From Burkholderia sp. SRS-46 (GTDB lineage: Bacteria > Pseudomonadota > Gammaproteobacteria > Burkholderiales > Burkholderiaceae), in contig NZ_PTXL01000010.1 in NCBI RefSeq assembly GCF_004343775.1, positions 248,001 to 312,000 of the forward strand: 64,000 nt of DNA. The letters are read 5' to 3'. Below the pieces are notes generated by a model, which did no database searches, was not told the DNA's origin, and worked only from the letters and a program-made list of their open reading frames with translations. Both the position numbers and the translations under genes were made by a program. This document shows, in pieces, positions 54,672-62,579 of the stretch (position 1 is the stretch's first letter; every line of letters begins with the position of its first letter).

Positions 54672-56753
54672 TCACCGGTCGTACTCGAATACCTCGGTGA
54701 ACAGCATGTCGATCGTATCCGTCCAGTTCAGGTTCACGTACGAGAAGTCGGCGCTCCCCGTCCAGCCCGCCACCGACGGAAACGCTACGCCCTGATCGCC
54801 CGGCACGGTGAGCGTTACCGTGGCGCCCGGCTGGGCCGGCTGGGCCCGTGCGGAACCGCTGACGAACGTCGCCGACGCCTGCCCCGGCGCGGTTGCGCGA
54901 ATCTGCACGTTGCCGTGCCTGACGAACGGCAGCCCCGGTTTCGACGTCCAGCTCAGCGGGAAGGTCGCGCCGCCCGCAAACGTGCTGGCGGTGCCCGGCG
55001 TCGCCCGGTCGCGTGTCGACTGCGCCACATCGTGCCATTGGTACTCGCGCAGTGCGTCAGGCGACGGCGACGGCGTGCGCAGCCGGACCGCATAGTGCCT
55101 GGCCGGCGCCGCGGTGTTGCCGTTCTGGTAGATGTCGATCGTGTACGTGCTGAATGGCTTGATGTCGGCCAGCTCGGCCGCACTCAATTGCGGCTTCGCC
55201 CAGGCGGAATTGTTGCGCGGTGCGTCGCCGGGCCACGAAAACAGGCCTTGATTGGCCGGGTCCTGCGCCACGCCGGCCAGACGATAGTTGTTGCGGCACT
55301 GGTTCCCCTTCGTCAGTGCGGCGAGCTGTGCCGGCGTCTGCCCGCTCGCGATCTGCGCGCGGATGTTCAGCGTGTCGCACGTGCCGCTCGACGGCTGGAG
55401 GAACACACCGTTGCGCAAGCCGGGGCCGTTGACGATCGCGAAGTCCACCGCGGTGCCCGCAGCGTCAACGGTGCCCACCTGCAGGTTGATCGAATCGACG
55501 AACGCGTTGGTGCCCGTCGACGGGTTGGCCGAATTCAGCCAGTCCCACTTCTGCGCGTTCGCGTTCACCTTGCTCAGTACCGCACGCTGATTGCCGATCA
55601 CGCGCCAGCCGGTATCGCCGCTCGCGAGGCTGCTCGCCCGCACGGCGAGTTTTACATTCTGCTGCATGCCGTCGCGAATACCGTCGGTGCGTGTCCATGC
55701 AAGCTTGACCCACATCGTATTGCTGGCCGCGACGCGGATCACTTCCGGCAGGCTGAAGCTGGCGCCGTTCATGGCATCGTCGGCCATGATGCCCGGCGCG
55801 CCACCGGGCGACGCGCCGAACTCCTGGGCAGCCGACATCCCGTTGTTGAGGTAGGCGGCAGGCACGCCCGCATTCAGCGCGCCCGACGCGACGTCATCGA
55901 CGAAGATCTGGCCGCACGCCGCCACCTTGCCGCCGGTGCGCGAAGCGCCGGTCGAACCGGCGAAGCACTGGTTGAGCGCGCCCTGCAAGCCCACCAGGTC
56001 GCTGGCGCTCGGCAGGTTCGACACCGCCGCGCCGTTGATGGTCGCGACGGACGGCAGGCTGGCCTTGTCGCTGGCCTGCGGCGCGACGCCGGGCGCGAGC
56101 TGGAGCAGCGCGGGCGTATCGCTGGACGCACCCGCCACCGAGCTGATCTGCACGCCGCCATCCGGCAGCACGTTGATCTTCACCTGGTCGAGCAACCGGT
56201 CGAGCCCTGGCGCACCCGCGGTCAACGGGCCGGAAATCAGGTCGACGCCCGTGTTGCCGGTCGCGGCCAGCAGGTCGGCCAATGCGGCGGAATAAGCCTG
56301 CACCGTGCTGGCAACGGCCTGTGCCGTGACCTTGCTCTGCAGCAGCCCCGTGTTGGCCAGCACCTTCGTCGGGTTGTCGCCGATGAGGGTGGCGGCGATC
56401 GCGTTCGTGATCGGCGTGATGTTGATCGTCTGCGTGCCGGCAGTGGCGCTGAGCGCGATTAGCGTGGTCTGCGAATCGGCGACGTTGCCGTACGCGGACA
56501 ATGCGAACGGCGCGGTCAGGCCCGTCACGGTGCAATGGAAGGCGCCGGTCGTCGCATCGGCCGGGCAGTCGACCGATTTGCCGGTCGCGTCGATCAGGGT
56601 TACGGTCGCGCCTTGCATCGCCGCGCCGGCCGCCGCGACACCGCTGACAGTCTGCGCGGCGGGCGCCGGAGGCGATGAAGACGAGCTGCTGCCGCCTCCG
56701 CAAGCGGACAGCGTGAGCGCTGCGATACCGACCACCACAGGTGTGAGTTTCAT
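54672..56753 (-). CDS. Large lipoprotein of unknown function
   Basis: 693 residues from the ATG at 56753 (MKLTPVVVGIAALT then LSACGGG), with GGGGA nine bases upstream. Clear lipoprotein signal followed by a Ser/Pro linker. Residues 40-110 resemble a carboxypeptidase-regulatory-like or Ig-like domain (VSGVAAAGAAMQGATVTLID), then a long helical/strand part without recognised motifs. Two Cys pairs (CFAGS/CGQIF, CDTLN/CRNNY) could form disulfides. No catalytic motif seen. Monocistronic, terminated at 54.6 kb, and divergent from the LuxR regulator, which may control it. Confidence 0.7.
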   Translation of the reverse strand: MKLTPVVVGIAALTLSACGGGSSSSSSPPAPAAQTVSGVAAAGAAMQGATVTLIDATGKSVDCPADATTGAFHCTVTGLTAPFALSAYGNVADSQTTLIALSATAGTQTINITPITNAIAATLIGDNPTKVLANTGLLQSKVTAQAVASTVQAYSAALADLLAATGNTGVDLISGPLTAGAPGLDRLLDQVKINVLPDGGVQISSVAGASSDTPALLQLAPGVAPQASDKASLPSVATINGAAVSNLPSASDLVGLQGALNQCFAGSTGASRTGGKVAACGQIFVDDVASGALNAGVPAAYLNNGMSAAQEFGASPGGAPGIMADDAMNGASFSLPEVIRVAASNTMWVKLAWTRTDGIRDGMQQNVKLAVRASSLASGDTGWRVIGNQRAVLSKVNANAQKWDWLNSANPSTGTNAFVDSINLQVGTVDAAGTAVDFAIVNGPGLRNGVFLQPSSGTCDTLNIRAQIASGQTPAQLAALTKGNQCRNNYRLAGVAQDPANQGLFSWPGDAPRNNSAWAKPQLSAAELADIKPFSTYTIDIYQNGNTAAPARHYAVRLRTPSPSPDALREYQWHDVAQSTRDRATPGTASTFAGGATFPLSWTSKPGLPFVRHGNVQIRATAPGQASATFVSGSARAQPAQPGATVTLTVPGDQGVAFPSVAGWTGSADFSYVNLNWTDTIDMLFTEVFEYDR

Positions 56754-56994
56754 GGCCTTTTCCCCGAGAGCCTTCTGGTTGATGCGTGGCATACGCACCG
56801 CGCATGCACGCTGAATGGCGGGGATTCTCGCAAAGCCGATTTTCTCGATCATCATTCAGGTGGATGAAAATCGGGAAACCATGCAGAACTAACGGCAAAA
56901 AACCTGTGCTAGCCTTTCAAAAACATTCGCTATTCGAATCAATATCATCAGACAAAATACCGCGAATCGGGATCGCGACGGGGGGGAAGAAAAA
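56754..56994. promoter_or_regulatory. Divergent region between lipoprotein and LuxR genes
   Basis: 241 bases separating two divergent starts. No clear dyad or promoter pair was found by eye. Confidence 0.35.
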
Positions 56995-58113
56995 ATGCAA
57001 AGGGACCAACTCATCGGGGACCTCTATGAGGCCGCGCTGCGCCCGGATGGCTTTCTCGACGTATTCCATCAGGTGTCCGAATCGCTTGGCGCAAACGTTT
57101 TCCACATGTTCAGCTGGGACAGCGCGCGCAATGCACCGCAATTCTCGATCTACTCCCCGCGCGCGGAAATAGACGACGTCGTCGCGCTCTACGATCAGTA
57201 TTACGGCGCGCTAGATCCTCGTCGCGGCTTTGTCGAGCGCGCACCGCTTGGCGAATTTGTCTGCTGCCAGGATTACCTGACCGAACAAGACGTTGCGCGC
57301 AGCGAGTTCTTTCAGGACTACCAGATCCCGTCGGGCATCCGCTATCTGATGGGCGTGCGCCTCGAGCGTCCAGGCAGCGACGACATCCTGCTCGGCTTGC
57401 TGAGGGCTCATGGCCGGCCACCCTACTCTTCCGAGGAACGCGCGACCCTGTCGGGCATGGCAGGACATCTGCAACGCGCCATCAACCTCTGGCAGGACGC
57501 ACGCGTGCTGCATCGCGACGCCGCGCTCGGCACCGAGCTGATGGAGGAACTGGGTCTGGCCGTGTTTGCACTCGACCGGCATTCGCGCGTCGTCTTCGTC
57601 AACCGGGCAGCAGAGTCGATGCTGCGCGCGACCGCCTGCCTCAAACTCGAGCACGGACACCTGAGCGCGGCGAGCGCGCCGCAGAACGACGCGCTCAAGG
57701 CCGCGCTCGCGCGCGTCACCAAGACTCGAAAGGGCGAGAGCCTTGCCTTTTCGGGTACCCTGAACGCCGCGCACGAGATCTTTCTCAGCATCTCGGCACT
57801 GTCCGGACAGGCGCTCCATGCCGCGTTCGGCGACGCAACGACGCTGATTGCCGTCAGGCGACGAAGCACCGCCCCGCTCGTCGTCGCGCAACAGCTGCGG
57901 CAAGCGTTCGGCCTGTCGAGTGCCGAAGCCGCGGTCGCGGAAGCGCTGATCGGTGGCAAGACGCCGGACGAATGCGCGGCATGTGCCGGGGTGTCGCTCG
58001 CGACCATTCGCACCCAGTTGCGCGCAATCTACGAGAAGACCCATTCCCGGAATCAGGCCGAGGCGGTCGGCAGGATGCTCTGGGTGCTTCCGCAGCACAA
58101 GCGCGAAAGCTGA
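56995..58113 (+). CDS. LuxR-type transcriptional regulator
   Basis: 372 residues. The N-terminal 180 residues (LYEAALRPDGFLDVFHQVSE, DPRRGFVERAPLGEFVCCQD) form a GAF/autoinducer-like sensory domain, followed by a PAS-like part around VFALDRHSRVVFVNRAAESM. The C-terminal 60 residues are a LuxR HTH: FGLSSAEAAVAEALIGGKTP and VSLATIRTQLRAIYEKTHSR. This architecture is common among Burkholderia orphan LuxR regulators. No luxI is present. A target could be the divergent lipoprotein gene. Confidence 0.85.
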   Translation: MQRDQLIGDLYEAALRPDGFLDVFHQVSESLGANVFHMFSWDSARNAPQFSIYSPRAEIDDVVALYDQYYGALDPRRGFVERAPLGEFVCCQDYLTEQDVARSEFFQDYQIPSGIRYLMGVRLERPGSDDILLGLLRAHGRPPYSSEERATLSGMAGHLQRAINLWQDARVLHRDAALGTELMEELGLAVFALDRHSRVVFVNRAAESMLRATACLKLEHGHLSAASAPQNDALKAALARVTKTRKGESLAFSGTLNAAHEIFLSISALSGQALHAAFGDATTLIAVRRRSTAPLVVAQQLRQAFGLSSAEAAVAEALIGGKTPDECAACAGVSLATIRTQLRAIYEKTHSRNQAEAVGRMLWVLPQHKRES

Positions 58114-58318
58114 CGCGTTCGAAGCGGCAGGCATGCCGGCGAATGGCGGCCCCGGTGCGCGAGGCCGGTCCGGGGAGCGAACTGCACGATAGCGCGAACA
58201 GGACGGCCAGCATTTTCGTCGTGTTTGCATCGGCACCTGGATGGTCGTGAGTGTCGGCAATCACACCCGGGCGATTTGCATTCGCCGTGATTGCCGTGAC
58301 GGTCCTGATCGCCTCATC

Positions 58319-58696
58319 TCAGGTCGAAGCCTGACAGCGCCGCGCGCTCGACTGACCGCCGCCCGCCTCACCGGTCGAAATCGTGAGCGTGATGGCGCCC
58401 CAATTGTTCCAATAATAGCCGGTGCGGTCGTTTGCAAATACGAAGAGCACGCCGTCGGTGGCCGCCCGATGTTCGCCCTGAACGCCGATCGGAAACGTCT
58501 GTGCCGGATCGTCTTGAGTCGGCACCACGTCGTTCGGCACGATGCGCCCCATCAAACGGAAATAGCGGCCATCGTCGAGGATCCGCGGCGGATGCCCGGT
58601 CGCATAGAACAACTGGGCCGGGTAGCCATCTGCCGAGCATGGGATGACCGCGTCCACCCACACGCCGACCGATTGAAATCGAAGCAGCGTACCTGC
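58319..58696 (-). pseudogene. LecA (PA-IL)-like lectin gene, 5' end lost to a transposon
   Basis: Minus-strand frame TAGTLLRFQSVGVWVDAVIP, DGRYFRLMGRIVPNDVVPTQ and DGVLFVFANDRTGYYWNNWG resembles the galactose-binding PA-IL family (GxRxGxLIGRI, FxANDxxYxDNxG). It has no start codon: its frame runs into the transposon terminus at 58697, past which a stop occurs. A GTG at 58663 would give 114 residues, close to the 121 of LecA but lacking the first strands. Functional expression is doubtful. Confidence 0.55.
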
Positions 58697-58912
58697 TGTT
58701 GGCGTTCTTTATTGATGCCAGCGGTGCTCATTAACCATGCTAACGGCAATCAAACGGAAACCACCTAGTTTCAAGGAGTTCGGGGGAAATTCCGCATTTC
58801 TCAGGGCGTTGCTATTGCGCAACAAATGACGCTTGCTTTGCTCACTAATTTTGCTAGCGCGGCTTTCGTGTCCTTTAATTCCGCTAGCGTGTCCCGTACC
58901 TTTGCTGGAGCG
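58697..58912 (+). repeat. Left end of a TniA/TnsB-type transposon with repeat array
   Basis: Terminus TGTTGG at 58697, then repeats of the about 21-bp unit at 58703-58723, 58725-58745, 58839-58859, 58869-58889 and 58890-58912 (first halves GTTCTTT, TGCTCAT, TGCTCAC, TGTCCTT, TGTCCCG; second halves GCCAGCG, GCTAACG, GCTAGCG, GCTAGCG, GCTGGAGCG). The transposase GTG start follows four bases after the last repeat. Same unit as the orphan array at 32.8 kb. Confidence 0.7.
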
Positions 58913-58915
58913 AAC

Positions 58916-60187
58916 GTGGCTTCCCTCGAAGAGATCGAAACTCGAGCAGCGAAGGTCGCATTGGTGCTCAGGCCGCTCGGGAGAGGCGCGCTTTCGCGAA
59001 AGCAGGCAGAGCGCGCTGCGCAACTACTCGGTGTTCATTGGGCAACCGTCTATCGGTTACGACGGCGCTTCCTTGCGAATCCAGTGGCCAGCGCCTTGCA
59101 GCCGTTGCCGCGAGGTCGATCTCGCCGCGGAAGACTGGACACCGCTGTCGAGAGCGTCATCGATGAAGTTGTGCATGAATGGCTACCTGCGCAGCGACAA
59201 CTGGCTCATCCCGAAACGGGCATGGTGCTCGAGGTCAAGCGTCGATGTGCTCTCGCAGGCTTGGTTTCGCCTAGTCGATCGACGGTTGCTCGCCGCTGGG
59301 CGGCATATCGCGAACAGGATGCATTGGCACGCGCGGCGCTTCCAGGCGCGATAGTTGTGCCCGGCACGTTCGAGGCCCGGCATCCCCTAGATGTCGTCCA
59401 GATCGATCACACGCAGGCCGACATACTGCTGGTAAACGAACGGGACGGTCAGATCATTGGTCGACCCTGGCTCTCGCTGGCGCTTGACGTTGCAACGAGG
59501 TGTGTTCTCGGCTTCTACTTGGGAATGGATCGACCGGGCGCAGCGACGGTTGGTTTGCTCCTTACGCGCGTCGTGCTACCGAAGGCAGCGTGGCTTGAAA
59601 AAATCGGTATCGATGCGCAATGGCCAATGCGCGGCATTCCCCGCACTTTGCATCTCGACAACGCAGCGGAGTTCAAAAGCAGAGCGCTCCGTAGCGGATG
59701 CCGCGAGTACGGTATCGACCTCATGTACCGACCAGTAGGCAAGCCACACTTTGGTGGCCATATTGAACGGCTTAACAGGACACTAATGGAGCGGGTGCGA
59801 GGATTGCCAGGGTCGACTGGGTCGTCCGTCAACGGAAGGAAAGCGCGTCAGGCCGAAAAGACCGCCGCACTCACGCTGAAAGACTTTGAGCAGTGGCTGA
59901 CGATCGAGATTGGCCGGCAATATCACAGCACTTCCCATCGTGGCCTTTCGGGACTGCCGCCTGCCGAGATGTGGCGAGAGAAAAGTCGTTCGGTTGAGTC
60001 ACGATGTTTGCCGAATGTCCCCGATGCCAAGCTTCAATTTTTGATCCGATTCTTGCCAGTGGCCACGCGAACCATACAGCCGGACGGCCTGAGCATCTTT
60101 CGCATTCGGTACTGGCATCCGCTGTTTTCAGCGTGGCGGGAAACACGCCGTGCAGTGACTGTTCGTTACCACCCAGAAGATTTTTGA
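58916..60187 (+). pseudogene. TniA/TnsB-like DDE transposase, truncated in its C-terminal domain
   Basis: Taken from the GTG at 58916, just after the repeat array (423 residues; the frame extends upstream to 58826). HTH part: GALSRKQAERAAQLLGVHWA. Catalytic domain: VVQIDHTQADILLVN (first Asp), LHLDNAAEFKSRALRSG (second Asp) and GKPHFGGHIERLNRTLMERV (Glu). The Mu-transposase C-terminal barrel starts ([20 protein letters not shown]) but is cut at [10 protein letters not shown] by the IS3 orfA fragment at 60190. TniB/TniQ-type partners are absent. Confidence 0.82.
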
Positions 60188-60189
60188 CC

Positions 60190-60347
60190 TCGTCGCGCTT
60201 GACCCAATCCAGCAGCGTTTGCGGTGTACAGCCGATCATCGGCGCAATCGATTCGACTGCCGCCCACATCGACGGGTGTTCGCTACGCTGCTCACGCACT
60301 GCGCGCTCTCGGACTTCCGGGGAAAACTTGCTTGGCTTCTTGTTCAT
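60190..60347 (-). pseudogene. IS3-family OrfA 5' fragment
   Basis: From the ATG at 60347: [20 protein letters not shown] then [20 protein letters not shown] and [10 protein letters not shown], an IS3-type OrfA HTH, ending where the TniA-like gene begins in antisense. Upstream (60369-60396) lies its terminal inverted repeat, the same as the solo copy at 36818. Confidence 0.8.
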
Positions 60348-60415
60348 GGCTCGATTCTCTCAAGAATACGAGCCTCCACCAAATCCGGTGCGGTTCATAC
60401 AGCATGTCATGCAGC

Positions 60416-60560
60416 AGCGCGTAGGGTTTCGTATTCGACGGGAGTGCAGTAGTCGATTGACGTGTGCATGCGCTGTCGATTGTAATAGCCTTCGATCCAG
60501 TCGACGATGTCCAGGCGAGCCTGAGCGCGGGTCTCGTAGCGCGTTTGGTAAATGGTGAGC
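60416..60560 (-). pseudogene. IS3-family OrfB C-terminal fragment
   Basis: Minus reading VVYGSLTIYQTRYETRAQAR then LDIVDWIEGYYNRQRMHTSI and DYCTPVEYETLRAAA with a stop at about 60416: the end of an IS3 OrfB (WIEGYYNRxRxHxSIDYxTPxEYE). It belongs to a different insertion from the orfA fragment. Between 60561 and 60718 I see only the upstream region of the APH gene. Confidence 0.8.
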
Positions 60561-60718
60561 GATCCATAGACGACGCTCCTCCAAGACAGTGCGATACGCC
60601 GATTGTGCGGGATACTCTGTTATCGTTTGCGCACACACATGTCGATGCCTTGTCCTTAGTTCGTGCGAGCGCTTTTGAGTCACTGGCAAGGACAGACAGA
60701 ACCTGAGAAACGGAATCC

Positions 60719-61519
60719 ATGTTCGAGAAGTATCTGAAGCAGTGGGATCTGACGATAGATGGTGATCCCTTTGGATCGCGGAACGGCGTTCTCCTCCCAG
60801 TGCGCCAACGTGACGTACCGGCCATGCTAAAGATTTCGCGAGAACTAGAGGAGCGCGCGGGTAACCGTCTCATGGCGTGGTGGAATGGCGATGGTGCAGC
60901 ACCAGTGCTTGCCCACGAGGACGAAGCCTTGCTCATGGTACGGGCGCAAAGTTCAGTTTCGCTCGCACAGATGGTCAAACTGGGCAGCGATGACGATGCG
61001 ACACACATCCTGTGTGCAACCACCTCACGCCTACACAAACGGCATGCAGAACCACTTCCCGGTCTGATTCCGTTGACGCAATGGTTCGATGCGCTGCTGT
61101 CTACGGCTGGCGGGCACGGTCGCTTTTTCGATCACTGCGCACGTACCGCGCGAGATCTGCTGGAAACTCCACGTGACGTAACGGTGCTGCATGGCGACGT
61201 TCATCACGGTAATGTTCTCGATTTCGGCGCGGCCGGCTGGCTTGCCATTGACCCAAAGGGTTTGTACGGTGAGCGTGGTTTCGACTACGCCAACATCTTC
61301 TGTAACCCCGACGGAGAAAGCGCATTGGCTCCGGGTATCTTCACTCACCGTCTTGAGTTAGTGGTTGAAGCCACTGGCATCGAGCGTCATCGACTTCTGC
61401 AATGGGTGCTCGCGTGGACCGGTTTATCGACGGTATGGATGTGCGCAGAGGGAGACGATGCAGGTAGCACGCTAGGGATAGGGAAACTCGCTGCGTCCGC
61501 CCTTGACATGGTCGATTGA
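60719..61519 (+). CDS. aph(6): APH(6)-type aminoglycoside (streptomycin) phosphotransferase
   Basis: 266 residues of the aminoglycoside/hydroxyurea kinase family (PF04655), resembling StrB/APH(6). Kinase motifs: VTVLHGDVHHGNVLDFGAAG (catalytic Asp and Asn) and WLAIDPKGLYGERGFDYANI (metal Asp). RLMAWWNGDGAAPVLAHEDE matches the hinge region. Family members phosphorylate streptomycin at the 6-OH. It is flanked by IS3 debris on one side and an acetyltransferase fragment and IS66 on the other, suggesting lateral movement. Confidence 0.88.
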   Translation: MFEKYLKQWDLTIDGDPFGSRNGVLLPVRQRDVPAMLKISRELEERAGNRLMAWWNGDGAAPVLAHEDEALLMVRAQSSVSLAQMVKLGSDDDATHILCATTSRLHKRHAEPLPGLIPLTQWFDALLSTAGGHGRFFDHCARTARDLLETPRDVTVLHGDVHHGNVLDFGAAGWLAIDPKGLYGERGFDYANIFCNPDGESALAPGIFTHRLELVVEATGIERHRLLQWVLAWTGLSTVWMCAEGDDAGSTLGIGKLAASALDMVD

Positions 61520-61546
61520 TTGTAAGCGATCAATAAACGACGCCCA

Positions 61547-61703
61547 TCAGACAGGTACCCGAAGGATTGGAAAGATCCTTCCGGGAATGACGGTCGATTC
61601 TTTCTCGCCGATTTTTTTGCGCCGAGCGACAGATAGAATGGCACGGCATTGGGATCAGCTTCGATCACGAAGCTCCTGATTCCCCTTGCGGCCGCCTCTT
61701 TCC
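61547..61703 (-). pseudogene. GNAT acetyltransferase 3' fragment
   Basis: Minus reading EAAARGIRSFVIEADPNAVP then FYLSLGAK, then a one-base slip in a run of seven A and KIGEKESTVIPGRIFPILRV with a stop at 61547. This is the C-terminal half of a GNAT protein (EADPNAxPFYxxxGA). The 5' half is removed by the IS66 end at 61704. Confidence 0.65.
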
Positions 61704-61791
61704 GTAAGCCCCCGGTGAAGTCATCTTGTCTGTCCGCTTCCCGACCGGGAGGATCGTGTCCACTTAATTTTTAAGTGGACACGTGTACACC

Positions 61792-62184
61792 ATGGACGGA
61801 AACGAAGCTGGGGAACTGGAGCAGATCGAGCCGACGCACCGGCGCCGGCATAGCCGCGAGTTCAAGGAGAAGGTCGTGCGCGCGGCGATGCAACCGAATG
61901 TATCGATCGCGGCGGTCGCGTTGCACTATCGCCTGAACGCCAACCTTGTGCGCCGCTGGGTTGTCGCTCAGCAGAAGCAACGGATGCTCGAGCCGCCAGC
62001 CGTTGAAGGGCTCGACGTGCCGCAGGCGGCATTCATGCCACTCCAGTTGGGAGCGGCGTGTGCGCCGACGGGCGAGTCAGAGATTCGGATCGAGGTTCGT
62101 CGGGGCGCCGCGACGCTCACGGTGCATTGGCCGCTGTCGGCGGCCGGCGAGTGCGCGGCGTGGCTGCGGGACTGGCTGCGATGA
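61792..62184 (+). CDS. tnpA: IS66 TnpA accessory protein
   Basis: 130 residues from the ATG at 61792 (MDGNEAGELEQIEPTHRRRH); a GTG/ATG three codons upstream is possible. HTH region SREFKEKVVRAAMQPNVSIA and ALHYRLNANLVRRWVVAQQK. Its stop overlaps the tnpB ATG (ATGA). Confidence 0.88.
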   Translation: MDGNEAGELEQIEPTHRRRHSREFKEKVVRAAMQPNVSIAAVALHYRLNANLVRRWVVAQQKQRMLEPPAVEGLDVPQAAFMPLQLGAACAPTGESEIRIEVRRGAATLTVHWPLSAAGECAAWLRDWLR

Positions 62185-62516
62185 TTCGAATCGATGCGAT
62201 CTGGCTCGCGACCGAGCCGATCGACATGCGTGCCGGTGCGGATACGCTGCTTGCCCGGGTGGTGAAGGTGTTCGGCGCAGTGCGGCCGCATCACGCGTAT
62301 CTGTTTGCCAATCGGCATTCCACGCGCATGAAGGTGCTGGTCTACGATGGATTGGGCATCTGGCTGGCCGCGCGTCGGCTGAACAAGGGCCGCTTCATCT
62401 GGAGCGATGGCGAACAGTCGGTTTCGCTGCCGCTGAACGCCGAACAACTGCGTGCGCTGGTCACGGGTTTGCCGTGGCGGACGCTGACACCCGATCACGC
62501 GATTACCGTGATATGA
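62181..62516 (+). CDS. tnpB: IS66 Orf2 (TnpB)
   Basis: 111 residues, ATG at 62181. PIDMRAGADTLLARVVKVFG and YDGLGIWLAARRLNKGRFIW are family hallmarks. Same length as the copy-1 protein. Confidence 0.9.
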   Translation: MIRIDAIWLATEPIDMRAGADTLLARVVKVFGAVRPHHAYLFANRHSTRMKVLVYDGLGIWLAARRLNKGRFIWSDGEQSVSLPLNAEQLRALVTGLPWRTLTPDHAITVI

Positions 62517-62579
62517 GCCACACGGAGACGTAAACAGTTGCGCTTCCGCGCTGGCGCAGCCTCTGGCAGACTGGCCAGC

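Noticed and set aside
54597-56462. 621-codon plus frame opposite the large lipoprotein
   Set aside because: Arg/Ala-rich shadow without motifs; the minus frame has a lipoprotein signal and terminator.
57211-58260. 349-codon minus frame opposite the LuxR gene
   Set aside because: Antisense shadow; the plus strand shows a clear HTH and sensory domain.
32805-58912. The whole 32.8-58.7 kb stretch as one transposon
   Set aside because: The two repeat arrays have the same orientation, whereas the ends of one element should be inverted.
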